Assembly (NCBI GenBank): GCA_019426215.1
Contig: CM033394.1
Span: 40,112,423 to 40,176,422, forward strand
Source: Buddleja alternifolia
Lineage: Eukaryota; Streptophyta; Magnoliopsida; Lamiales; Scrophulariaceae
Direction: 5' to 3'
DNA: 64,000 nt
In this document: positions 23,097-33,932 of the stretch, piece by piece
Layout: each line of letters opens with the position of its first letter
Position numbering within the stretch: the stretch's first letter is position 1
Made by a program: the position numbers and the translations under genes
Notes under the pieces: model-generated
What the model was told of the DNA's origin: nothing
The model's input: only the letters and a program-made list of their open reading frames with translations
The model's database searches: none

Positions 23097-23261
23097 GGGA
23101 TAAGCATCTAGCTGGGAAAAGGCGCGTCTTTTCTTTAAAAGGTAATGATGAATTTGAAAAGGCCGGCATGATCGTGTATCAAGGGAGGACACGTCCATCG
23201 TCATTAATTGCAGGCGCCAAAATATCAAAAGTCTCTTAAGAATAGACAGGTCGATGAAAGA

Positions 23262-23527
23262 AGGGACATGTCATTTGATACGCATGAATTCGAAACATTC
23301 GCGTACATTAGGAAAAATACACGAGTCATTTAATACTCAGAAATTTGATATGTTCGGGTATATTAGAAAGGTGTCGTTTAATATGCACGAATTCAAAACA
23401 GTCCCGCTTATTAGGAAGAAACAAATGTGTCATTTAATATGCACATATTAGAAACGGGTGCATATATTAATAAGAGCAGACGTGTCATTTAATGTACAGG
23501 AATTCGAAACATTCGCGTACATTAGGG
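23262..23527 (+). repeat. Tandem repeats (about 54 bp, five diverged copies) before the Gypsy 3' LTR
   Basis: Each unit holds a version of TGTCATTTAATATGCA followed by GAATTCGAAACATTCGCG and TACATTAGG. Five units can be laid out at about 23265, 23323, 23374, 23428 and 23482. Tat/Ogre elements often carry such arrays between the last gene and the 3' LTR, and these are a known source of satellite DNA. Confidence 0.8.
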
Positions 23528-23533
23528 GACATT

Positions 23534-24293
23534 TGTTTGCACCTAAAATTAAAATCAAATTGGACTGATATTCTAATAAAACCCAGTAAGAGAGGCCTTG
23601 GATGAAAGGACGATCCTGTATTTAAAGAGATCCAAAATCGGAATATATGAGTATTCGAAAAAGAGAGTTTGGGCCAAATGTAATGGAAGCCGAATAGAAA
23701 CAATCCAAAGATCCGGAATCAACCTGATACCAGAAAATAGGCGCTAAAATCAAAGAAGTTTGAAGGAGGTGTTGAAAGCGGTTCAAGGAACAGTTAAAGA
23801 CGTGGAGGTTACAAAGAAACTGAAGAAGGGTGGTGGAGAGTATATATGCGTAAAAAGAAAGAAAGAAGACATCATCAACAACACAGTCAGACAAACTCTG
23901 TAATTTTCTTTCATTAGTCGTAATTTTAGTCTTAGCAATCTTTAGGCGTAATTAGGCTTAGTTTAATTCGAGATTTCGTAGTTAGTAGTGTAAAGTAACG
24001 TGATAGCAGCTTTGTATTCGACCGTTCTGTTCTTATATCCAGAAAAATTCATCGAAGAATTTATGGAGGTATATTTCTATTTAAGCTTTTAAGTGTTGAT
24101 TAATTGCTTGAATTTTAGTGTATCATGTTTAGTTATTGTATGAATTGCATATTGAAAGCAATTAAAAGTCTTAAACCACCATTAACATACATAAGCAGGG
24201 GTTATTAGATAATTTTAAGTTGTGAATTATCAAGGGGTTTAGATCGACCACTCGAAATCCTTCCCTAGTCTAGTTTGTTTTAATTTGGAAACA
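23534..24293 (+). repeat. Probable 3' LTR of the Gypsy element (about 760 bp)
   Basis: It starts TGTTTGCACC directly after the tandem repeats and ends GGAAACA, giving a 5-bp inverted end TGTTT...AAACA. It contains TATATAT at 23841-23847, a plausible promoter TATA box. No 5' LTR is in the window for comparison, so both borders are inferred. Confidence 0.55.
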
Positions 24294-24330
24294 ATATGAT
24301 TCTCAAAATGATCATCATACGAGTATTGTT

Positions 24331-24742
24331 TTTTATTTTGGGATAATGGCAGACACCTCCCTCAGTTATGAAGTGATGTGCACTTTGCCCCCTAACTTAT
24401 TAAAATGTGCACTTTGCCCCCTCATTTATTATAAAATGTGCACTTCACCCCCTCGGGCATCTCGGGCAAGGGCAAAGTGCTACAAAACACATAAGTGAGG
24501 GGCAAAATCTTACAAAAACACATAAGTTAGAGGGCAAAGTGCTACAAAAACACATAAGTCAGGGGGCAAAAGTCCATTTTTTATGATAAGTATGGTGCCC
24601 GAATCTACCCGAACTGCTCGAGGGGGTGAAGTGCACATTTTATGATAAGTGAGGGCGCAAAGTGCACATTTCAATAAGTTAGGGGGCAAATTGCACATCA
24701 CCCCATAACTGAGGGGGTGTCTGCTATTATCCCTTTTATTTT
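24331..24742. mobile_element. Mutator-like foldback MITE with 9-bp target duplication
   Basis: Element 24340-24733. It opens GGGATAATGGCAGACACC and closes with the inverted counterpart GGTGTCTGCTATTATCCC; the inverted repeats run for over 100 bases and include repeated GTGCACTTTGCCCCCT words. TTTTATTTT stands on both sides (24331-24339 and 24734-24742). A 9-bp duplication with long TIRs points to the Mutator superfamily. It contains no transposase. It lies just after the Gypsy LTR. Confidence 0.88.
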
Positions 24743-25399
24743 TGTGATAGTATTTGTTGTTAATTAATAAAACCTTTAAAAAAAACTATGGTTCGAAATA
24801 CTATAATTGAATTATTAATATTGTATTCACAAAAACAGTCAAATTCATACCAATTTTAGACGTGGAAAAGACGGAGTAATACTAGTGATGCTGATCATCA
24901 TGACCAACACTTTAACACCACTAATTACCTTTTCATTTCCTCAATGAAAATGGTTGATATATGAGCTCGCAAAGCACCTTAATCCATTACCAGCTAAATA
25001 ATGTGAAATTAATCATTACGAGATTGTCTCTTCTTGTTATTTAATCATAATTAGTGCGCCACTAGATTTATAAATAGAACATGAAAAAATTGGTGGTCCT
25101 ATATCAAGAACACAATTAATTTAAAAATAAAAGTTTGTTAAATCACATCAAAATAATTTGTCTCTTTTGGAGAAGCTTCTCTTCCATGAACGAAAAGTGA
25201 ATAATCAAGAGATAATGTTCCTCAATTATTTTTCCCACTTTCCAGGGCAAACTTTATATATATATATATATCTATATATATATATATATTCATATTACAT
25301 GTAATATTTGCTTTGTAATTGATTGCGTGCATCCATCACATGTTAGTTCGACTTTTGCCCAATCCAAATTTGGATTAAAATTTCTTATCATAAATATTA
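24743..25399. other. AT-rich intergenic stretch
   Basis: No convincing ORF. A (TA)n tract occupies 25255-25289. Nothing else recognised. Confidence 0.6.
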
Positions 25400-25622
25400 C
25401 TGATAAAAGCAAACACCCCCGACCGGGTTTGGACTCTGCCCCGAACCTACCCAACCTATCAAAATGTGTACCCAACACTCTCACCTTCAATGAATGTTGC
25501 ATTTAAATCGGACACGGCGAAATCTTCGGAAATATTTCAGCGCATGTAAGGGTAAAATCGTTTCTTATGGGGCAAAGTGCTAAGCACCCCATAGGTTAGA
25601 GGGTTAATTGTCCGCTTTGATC
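25400..25622. mobile_element. Probable relative of the 24340 MITE, degenerate
   Basis: The left edge AAAGCAAACACCCCC and the right edge GGGGCAAAGTGC ... CGCTTTGATCC resemble the ends of the MITE family at 24340 and 26190. Reverse-complemented, 25500-25622 aligns loosely with 26190-26290 (shared CTATGGGGTGC, CACTTTGCCCC, GCGCYGAAATATT). No clear target duplication was found. Confidence 0.4.
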
Positions 25623-26189
25623 CTAAAATTCTTTCGCTTTTTTTAAATTCAAATTTTCATTATTTTTCAAAAAGAAATGCAAAATTAGGAAAAAAAAATA
25701 AGAAAAACATCCAAACAAATTTTTAAAAAATACCCTTAAAATTTCAAAAAAAAAAAACAAATTATAAAATTTAGAAAAACAAAAACATTTGAAAAATCTA
25801 GGGAAAACAAAAAACTTCTGTAAATTTGTGAAGAATCCATAAAAAAAAAACAGAAAAATCAGAAGAAAAGAATTTAAAAAAAAAATCAAGAAATCCAGAA
25901 AATTGAAACAAAAGGAAAAACGAGAAAATTTCTCTTATTATTGTTTTTATCATTTTTTTTGTTTTATTTTATTTTTCTGAAATTTTCAAAAATTTCAAAA
26001 TTTGCTGGAATTTTTGTTTTTTTTTAATTTATATTTTTTGAACTTTCTAATTTTTTTCTTTTAAACTTTTGCAATACTTATAGTTTTCTTTGGAATTTTC
26101 CTTTTTTTTTATTTTTTCGAATTGGTTTTATGTTTTTTTTTCTTTTTCAAAATTTTTGATTATTTAGATTTAAAAAAATGTAAAAATTT
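25623..26189. other. Homopolymer-rich A/T spacer
   Basis: The left half is A-rich and the right half T-rich (long runs of A then of T), giving a weak inverted-repeat look. No gene is recognised. The reverse-strand ORF at 25623-25889 is almost all F/L/K and is a composition artefact. Confidence 0.6.
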
Positions 26190-26833
26190 GGGATTAGAGC
26201 AGACTACCCCATACTCTATGGGGTGCGTGCACTTTGCCCCCTGAGTGACAATTTTACCCTTTAGTGCGCCGAAATATTCCCTATAATTCCACCGGAGCAC
26301 TACAAAAATTTAAGACACTAGTGACAATTTCAAAGTTGTCACTAATTATAAGTTTTTAGTGACAAGAATTTTTTTTTGTCACAAAAATATATGAATTTTT
26401 TTTGGTCACAAAAATAGATTTTACATGTGTAGTAGTGACAAAACTTGTATAAAAGTTGTTACTATTGATAATTAGTAACAAAGAAGATTTTGTCTCTATT
26501 CACAATTAGTTAAACGTATATTGATAACTTAGTGACAATATTGTCACTAAGTTGTCACTATACACGTGTCACGAAGTGTCAATAGTGACAACTTTAGAGA
26601 AACTCTTATTACTAAAAATTCTTGTTGTGACAAAGTAAAAATTATTGTCACCCTTTGTGTATATCTAGTGATAATTTTAACATTATCACTTAAAATTTTG
26701 TAATTAATATTACTTTTTATTGTACTGTAAATGCAACATTAATAAAAAACAATAGTATCGGCTGCACATTTAATTTTGATAAGTTGGGGGCAAAGTGCAC
26801 CACCTTGTAGGTTGGGGGTGTCTGTCTTATCCC
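26190..26833. mobile_element. MITE of the same family, with a nested CACTA-like foldback
   Basis: It opens GGGATTAGAGCAGAC and ends GGGTGTCTGTCTTATCCC. Inside, from about 26300, CACTACAAAAATTT starts a region full of GTGACAA/TTGTCAC palindromes (to about 26735), which is typical of small non-autonomous CACTA elements. The target duplication is unclear (TAAAAATTT against TAAATATTA). Confidence 0.5.
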
Positions 26834-28147
26834 TAAATATTAGTATTTTGCTTAGATTTTTTTGGTTCTCCTTCGAGCGACAACGTGAAGAAACATCAAC
26901 TTAAGATGTCTGTTAAGTGGGAATTAAACTATGTTATATCAAAAATTTGTCATTACGTAGCATGCAGTATTTATCAATTGCTAAAGTTTAGCTAATGTAA
27001 TTAGATATACCGATACTTCTATTTTATTATTAAGGTAAAGATTCCCTTTTGCTTTGTGATCCCTGATTTGCAGGGATTAGCATGCAATAATATGGAATCA
27101 GCAGTGTCCATTCTCCTCGGGCCTGTATGAGCGATTTTAGCTTCATATAATGGTTCATGTACTTATTAGGGTTAGACCGACGAAATTCGAATTCAATTAA
27201 ACAAATAAATAAAATGAATTTTTTTTTATGACTGATCATTAGGGAATCTCGAGATTATGATCCGTATATAGATAGATAGAGACATAGAGTGTCACAGATA
27301 TAAAATTATGATCATTGTATCGAAATTATGAATCTGGACAACACTTATAAATGACATCCATGAGTAACACAATCACTCTATTTTTACTATATATGTCACT
27401 TAGTAGTCCCATGTACTAAAGCAACTATATATGACAATTAAAACTCATTTTTAACTTACGTGGACGTCTTTTTTGATTTTAAACGCTCTCATGACTCTCT
27501 TAAGCACTCGCTTCCTTTTCATGTTTCCACTAAAATTTCATAGAGTTTTTGGTTGAATGAGAAGAAAAGCAAAGGAGGCATTAGCAACATAAATAAGAGA
27601 GAACATTATGTACACAGGATGGATCCTTTATTATAAAATAAAATAGTAATTTATATTTTATGCACACAAGCTATATGTATAAAATTCACATGCCTATATA
27701 TTTATTTAAGGGAAAAATTTATAACATGTACATGGAAAATGGAATACGAGATAAAATATTTATTTGAACTTAAAATTTTAGAAAAAAAAAATTCATAAGT
27801 ATAACACATGTACATGAAAAAAATGGAATATGAGATCAAATATTAATTTGAACTTAAACAGAAACAAAGAATGTGACTGGACCTTATAAATCTAAATATA
27901 CAGTTCTCTATCAATATGCATGTTTCTAATGATTATGGGAAATAGAAAATAACATTTTTCTCTCCACCCCTCCAAGACGAAAAAAGAAAACAGACGCTAA
28001 AAGCACAAAAGACTATAGCATAAATGGCCAAACAAAAATCTCAAAAAGGGTTTTCATTGAATTGGTTTTCGTTTAACAAAGTTCTGTTTACCCTTAATAT
28101 CAGAACAAAAACATATTATATAAGTAAAAATGTCAAAATTGTAGTTA
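26834..28147. other. Intergenic, AT-rich; one local tandem duplication
   Basis: No gene recognised. 27717-27857 holds two diverged copies of a roughly 75-bp unit built round ACATGTACATG, ATGGAATA and TTTGAACTTAAA. Short ORFs here lack any domain. Confidence 0.5.
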
Positions 28148-28440
28148 TGTATATCAAGTACTTTTACTTTATCACAATATTTTATTTATGTCAATCATAA
28201 CAATTAGTGACAAGAAATTGTCAATATTAATAATTAGTGACACGTGTTTAGTGATAATTTAGTGGTAACAAATGTATTGTTATTACTAAATTTATGCTGT
28301 CATTAAACATGCGTCACCAATTGTCAGCAGCGACAACTTAAAAATTTTTTGTCACTACAAATCATACTGTGACGAAACTAAACTTATTATTACTCAGTAT
28401 GCATATGATGACAATATTAACACTATTATTTTATATCGCG
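28148..28440. mobile_element. Degenerate CACTA-like foldback
   Basis: Dense GTGACAA/TTGTCACTA words on both strands (for example AATTAGTGACAAGAAATTGTC and TTTTTTGTCACTACA) resemble the element nested at 26300-26735. Ends are not preserved. An (AT)n tract follows at 28443-28466. Confidence 0.4.
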
Positions 28441-28664
28441 TCATATATATATATATATATATATATTTGCAGGGATATGAAAAGAACCTTACCTAAACAG
28501 AAATTAGTTCAAGACAACATATGTTATACATATTCTACATGAACATGACTAGTAAACAATGACAAAATCACTCTTCCACATAATAACAAGCTCATTTTAC
28601 AAAACCCTAGAGAACTACATCAAAGACAAGAGCTCAAAAAGAGTGTTCAAACTTACAACATCGA

Positions 28665-28698
<34 letters not shown>

Positions 28699-28727
28699 AA
28701 ATTTCTAGCTCAAGGACACCGATTATA

Positions 28728-30375
28728 TTACATGATTGAACATGCATTAACATTTTCATCACTGAAAAATGTTGCATATTTCTCGTCTGGGGCATTTGGG
28801 CTTGGAAACGCCTGATCGACATTCCTCACGAAACCAGGAGGTGCTTTCCTGTCATAAGCTTGATGGTCATAAGGGTAATATACAAGATTGTATTCAACAT
28901 ATGGCCAAAATTCAGCTTTCTTTCCAGTTCTCCTCACTCTTTTTAAAACCTTCTTACGATCCACGAACCCAGTAACTATTACCCGGCTTTGCTTTCGAAT
29001 AACCTCCACAGATCTTACACCTACAAACCAAAAGAAAAAGAACAAATAAATATTTGGGAAAATTAATAATAATTAATTTTTAATGTAAACGATTCATTCC
29101 ACTTAACTTCTTATTCAAAAAACCCTTATAATAATTAGGGTTAATAAATGTATGGACTCAATGGTCGTAGTCTTCTGGATTAAGAATAAGATTAAATGTA
29201 TTTTTCTATAGAAGTTTATTGTTAATACTGATAATTGGTATTGATTACAGTTTTACTTTAAAGAAATTTGTAAATTTGTTAATCTTCTAAAAAAATATTC
29301 TTCAAATAATTTATAACATGTTGAATCAAAAACAAAAATAACCATATAAAGATATTAAAACATTTGATATTAGAAAAGGTCATTCGTGGTATACAATTTA
29401 TCTGTTTGAAAAAATTTAAATAGAAAATGATAAAATTGATTGATCAATTATAAATTTAAGGAACCAGGTAATTTAGTCCAAAGGTTTAATCTTCTTTGTT
29501 GAGTTTTTCTAATAAAACCATTGTGGAATGAATATTATAAATTGAAAAATATTTTTATGAGTTTTAATTTAAATAGGAAAATAAAGGAACCTTATATATA
29601 AATATAGAATAAATCGTTATAAAATATATATGAAGTCTTGCAGTGGTTGAAAATGAAACTTATGAATAGAACGACAAAGACGGCATAGCCATCACTACAG
29701 AAACTAGGTGATGTTATTAAATATTGGAGTCCATCGACTTGTGACTAAACTTTTTAGTTGAAAATACGGGAGATCAGACAATTTCAAGTGTAATTCAGTT
29801 ATTTTGTAATTTATCAATTCATTTACTTTGTGAACTACATTATAGACCGATCAGACACGATTCAGACTAGAATTTCCCATGTTTGGTCTCTATTTTATAA
29901 ATCATTATATTGTGCATTTATTAGGAGATATAAAATTGAAATAGTTGTAAAAAGATGTGAACAATTTGGAATAGTATGAAAATTGAACATTTAAAATATT
30001 AAAATAAATTTAACCTTAATTGAATTGTAACATATATGCTCCAAAAACTCAACAAACTCAAAGCAACTGACACAGCCTCGCCCAAAAAGTAAAATAAAAT
30101 AAAATAAACGATAAGAAAGAGCACACATGCTCCATATACGTACAGTCTTGGAAACTCCTAATTTGTGAAATAGCAATATGAACTTTTGGTGTTAATTTCT
30201 TAATTTGCTGCATGCATATTAGAGAGACTTATTACCTTTCATAGAGGAAACGGCATTTCGAACTCTTCTTTCGCATCCATCGCAGTCCATTTTCACCCTG
30301 ATTTCCACCGTCTGCATGCCAATTACATACCATTATTTCATGTTCATGTCTGCACGCTATCTTCAGATCACATAT

Positions 30376-30412
<37 letters not shown>

Positions 30413-30522
30413 TCGTGGAAAAAGATATACAGAGTGGACAGCTTTACCTGCATCGGCTTTCGTTTGCTCTTTCTTGTGCTTTCAACTGTAAACATTTTTG
30501 AAATATGGTCTATAAAACCCAT
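28728..30522 (-). CDS. Heavy-metal-associated isoprenylated plant protein (HIPP), three exons, 147 aa
   Basis: Exons are 30522-30448, 30311-30236 and 29020-28728, joined by GT-AG introns of 136 and 1215 bp. The protein starts MGFIDHISKMFTVES, then a basic stretch, then an HMA domain with the metal-binding core MDCDGCERRVRNAVSSMKG (CxxC). After the ferredoxin-like fold comes TGKKAEFWPYVEYNLVYYP, a region typical of HIPPs, and it ends CSIM, a CaaX box for farnesylation. HIPPs bind metals such as Cd, Zn or Cu, or act as membrane-tethered interactors in stress responses. The intron placement and the N-terminal half look closest to HIPP20-HIPP25-type members (from memory). No stop or frameshift is seen; it is the only convincing intact host gene here. 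Confidence 0.93.
30312..30447 (-). other. HIPP intron 1 with (TA)n tract
   Basis: Donor GTAAAGCTG and acceptor TGCAG border a 136-bp intron that contains a TA/CATATA microsatellite (30372-30413). The ORF that runs across the tract (30316-30501 plus) is not a gene. Confidence 0.85.
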
Positions 30523-30648
30523 CCTTTTATTTTTTATCTCTTCAGTATGTATGTATATGTATATCTCAGGGAAGGTGTTTTGAGAGATCTTATTTTGAAA
30601 CTTGAAAATGTTTGGTGTGAGAATTGGTTATTGTTGTGTGTATACCCC

Positions 30649-30656
30649 TATTTATA
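30649..30656 (-). promoter_or_regulatory. Probable TATA box of the HIPP gene
   Basis: TATAAATA on the minus strand, about 127 bases before the ATG at 30522. The position and sequence fit a plant core promoter with a leader of about 95 bases. Confidence 0.6.
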
Positions 30657-30950
30657 CGGGAAGTTAAATGAGCTTAAAAAGATAAATAAAACAATTGAAA
30701 TGAGCAAGCAAGCTGGATTTAGCTATGATGTAGATGTATTAGTTTAATAATGCATACATACTAGCTAAGACAAAGAAGGTGACTTATGTCGCCTTCATGC
30801 AATCAAATTTAAAATATCAGCTGGCTGGACAAAGTCATTTGGGCTTAATTGCTTGCCCTCCAATTTTTGACTTTTGACAATAGTTTCTTCGAGTCCCTCT
30901 TATCTCCGTAAAATATACATATTCATTTATAGTAAAGTTTATCAAGTAAG

Positions 30951-31277
30951 ATTTAAATGGGTCAATCACATTTTTCGTCCCGTAAGTATAAACAAGTACT
31001 CTTTTGGTCAGGCACTTTACTAAAATCTCATATTGCATCCCATAAATCATAAAAAATCTCATATTTGATCGCACACTCAATTTCCATAAAAAAGAATTTT
31101 AATGGGTCTGTTAGTCAGATACAAAAGAAAAAAAATCACATTTATTTAGGAAATTGATCGTCAGACCAAATGTGAGATTGTTTATGACTTATGGGATTTA
31201 ATATGAGATTTTTTTTAACCAAAAGTGTATAGAGGTACATTTATAGAACGAAAAATATGATTATTTCCATTTAAATG
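30951..31277. mobile_element. MULE-like MITE upstream of HIPP, 9-bp target duplication
   Basis: Element 30960-31268 (309 bp). The two halves are imperfect inverted repeats over more than 100 bases (CACATTTTTCGTCCCGTAAG on the left; the right half reverse-complements to ATATTTTTCGTTCTATAA). ATTTAAATG flanks it on both sides (30951-30959, 31269-31277). It lies about 440 bases upstream of the HIPP start codon and could add regulatory sites; that effect is only inference. Confidence 0.82.
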
Positions 31278-31740
31278 TTTGTATAATGATAGAATTTTTA
31301 TATTTTAATTGGAACATATAATTAACAAAGACTGAACTAATGTCAACACAATTTATTTTATCTTTCAAATGAATGAAGCGCTGCGCAATGCCACCTTAAC
31401 CACTTGACGTTTGTCTCTAGCTATTTTTGTTGTAATGTGTTCAACGCGTATTTAGATGTAAACATCTAGACTATATGAGAAATTAATTTGTTTTCTGCAG
31501 GTGCTGTCATTTAATTTTATTCAACACAACCATAGTTTTGCTGGCAATCAAATGCATATAATGAAACAACCGAGTAAAATTATACGGAGTATCATGTTAT
31601 TTTTTTGAGTGGGAAAATTGCATTCTTAGGCCGACAGTTCTTCGTCTCAAAGTCGATACAATGGTTTCAAACAAATATAATTTTAATCTCATAATATCAA
31701 TTTTTATTGCACATACGGTATGACGTTTACATTTTAGACG

Positions 31741-32557
31741 GGGAAATCGGGCAAAAAGCACATTACTCATTGTGTTATGAAAATGAGGCTTATTGCCTTC
31801 TGTTTTATAAAAGCAGGCTGATTATTCCTTTGTGTTTTCAGAAATGAGGCAAAATACACCCAACTTCATTAAAATGTCAAATATGCCCTTATGCATATAG
31901 CATTGAATTTTAAATCAATTATTTTACAAAATCATCCGACTTTATTTTTTCGTTTGTAATGATTTAAAGCAATAGTTATTAAATAAGTAGACATAGCATT
32001 TATGTCTACTAATATATCAGGTTGTTCTAACATATATAAAATTAAAAATATTTATTTTTGTATGTATTCTTTAATTATAAATGTTATAACTTATATCATA
32101 AAATATGATAATAATGTAACATACAAACATTATAATGCTCAATATACTTATGGTGTATAAAGGCTATTTGAAATTTTTCTTCACCAATTTCTAGTATATG
32201 CATGTCATATAAGATAAAAAAATATAAAATTTAAGGTTTACATTGTATTTATTTCAATGTTTTATAGTATTTTGAGTAAAAAAATAAAATATTAACAAAT
32301 CAATTTCCTATATATTTGTATCTATAAATCCTAAAATATTACAAATAATATATAGTGAATAGTTATATATTATATATATACATACGGTCCAGTACGGTTT
32401 TTTACCAGTATTGAATTTCTAAAACCTAAACCATACCAAAATATTCTGTTCGGTAACGGCTCGTACCAAAATCGATAATTTTTAGTAAAAAAACCATTAT
32501 TTCGATACAGTACGATGTGGTACATCGGTATGGTACGGTTTTAGAAATATTTCAATG
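31741..32557. other. Copy A-specific insert of unclear origin
   Basis: Copy B lacks most of this. It starts near GGGCAAAAAGCACATTACTC, a MULE-MITE-like end, and its right part (32390-32550) repeats GGTACGGTTTT and ACCATACC words like a hAT subterminal region. No matching far end or target duplication was found. Confidence 0.35.
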
Positions 32558-32914
32558 CTCCCTCCATCCCAAAAATGATATCTCCTTTGACTTTTTTTAT
32601 TATTTATCAAGACTTCATTGTTTTCCTAAAATACCCTTTCCAAAAAATAAAAGACAACTAATAATATTACCTTCTAAAACATGCATGATTCTAATTTAAT
32701 TTATGAGTATTGTCTATTATCCATGTATAGAACTATTTTTTTTAAATACGATCGCAGTTTTTATAGTAAATATAAATTAATTATATATTTCTCAATTAAA
32801 ATGAAAGGTAATATAGTCAGATTAGACAATAAATACACACATAAATAGTAAGGGACAATCATTTTGAGACATAAAAAAGTAGAATAGTGGATATTTTTTT
32901 TGGGGTGGAGGGAG
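32558..32914. mobile_element. Stowaway-like MITE
   Basis: The ends are CTCCCTCCATCCCA and its inverted partner TGGGGTGGAGGGAG, the classic Stowaway (Tc1/Mariner-derived) termini, 357 bp apart. TA follows on the right; the left dinucleotide is TG, one base from the expected TA. Copy B (about 42245) has an empty site ending TAGTATTTCTC. Confidence 0.85.
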
Positions 32915-33108
32915 TAGTATTTCTCAAAAGCAAGTTATACACGTGATTATGTAATAAATTTAGCATAGAAAAACTGATCTCAAACTTATTAATTGTAATA
33001 TTAATTATAAGAGATTCTTATAATTCTAATTGCAAAATATGAGAATTTTATATCGTACCAAAATTATGGAGTTTTAATATGGGGTTTATATAATTTTTGG
33101 CTCTTACA

Positions 33109-33932
33109 TTTTAATAATGAGAAAATTGCGTTGACCTCCCCTGAACTATAGGTATTTGTTATCCACACCCCTCACGTTTGATATATTGACAAGGATCCCC
33201 CCCTCTTCAACTTTTTTCTAACCTTTACAAGTTAAAAACTATTATACCCTTCACATTTTAGCTAACAAGGTTTCATTGAATGTAAAATTGTCAAAACATT
33301 ATCAAATTACTTTGTAATAAAATATTTAAAATGAATTTCTTTTTGAAAATATTTCCCAAATCCATAAACTTTATATTATATATTTAAAAAGAATCTTTCC
33401 TAATTTTTTGAATAGTTTATTATGGACAAATATTTTCTGTTTTAACTGTGCTATTTTTATTTCTATCGCAATATTTAATCAATTTGTCCAATACTTTTTT
33501 ATATTATATTTAGTATAATTTCATATTCGAAATTGAGTATTTATGGTGATATTTGATCAGTTTTTCTTTTCATTCATTTAAGTGAAATTCATTAATATAT
33601 ATACATAGGTTTGCTACTTGTTGAGTTATAATTTTTCATTAATTTGTAGTTTAATTATACAATAGTGATAAGTTAATTTTTCATTGTACATTAAAATTTT
33701 GGATGATTTACGTTTTGTATTTTATTACTTTGGGGGAAAAAAATTCTAACAAATTATTAAGTCTAATTCAATATTTTTAACTCTAACAAAAAAGGACATT
33801 TTAGTTTTTAATTAATAAATCTAATTAAACTTTGAAATAAGGGAGGTTCATGTCAATATCCAAAACTAAGGGATGTAAATACCAATTGTCTATAGTTCAG
33901 GGAAGGTTGATGCAATTTTCCCTTTTAATAAT
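33109..33932. mobile_element. Mutator-like MITE with 10-bp target duplication
   Basis: Element 33119-33922. GAGAAAATTGCGTTGACCTC on the left pairs with an inverted GGGAAAATTGCATCAACCTT on the right, and the inverted repeats extend about 90 bases (CCTGAACTATAG shared). TTTTAATAAT flanks both ends. Copy B shows the uninterrupted site near 42990 (TTTCAATAATTACC). Confidence 0.88.

Larger units (their letters stand above)
1..24293 (+). mobile_element. Ty3/Gypsy Tat-type LTR retrotransposon, 5' part outside window, split by a nested Copia element
   Basis: The plus strand carries, in order, protease, reverse transcriptase, RNase H, a second RNase H domain, and integrase. The second RNase H after the first is the hallmark of the Tat (Ogre/Retand/Grande) lineage, as is a minus-strand ORF downstream of integrase. 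Integrase is interrupted at 3788 and resumes at 18175, on either side of a complete Copia element. After integrase come an antisense gene, a block of about 54-bp tandem repeats, and a probable 3' LTR. The 5' LTR, PBS and most of gag lie left of the window. Many stops and frameshifts in pol show that it is an old, dead copy. The outer borders and target duplication cannot be seen. Confidence 0.88.

Noticed and set aside
25623..25889. Reverse ORF rich in Phe and Lys
   Set aside because: Arises from long A and T runs.
30316..30501. Plus-strand 61-aa ORF opposite HIPP exon 1 and intron 1
   Set aside because: Built on the CATATA/TA microsatellite and antisense to a real gene.
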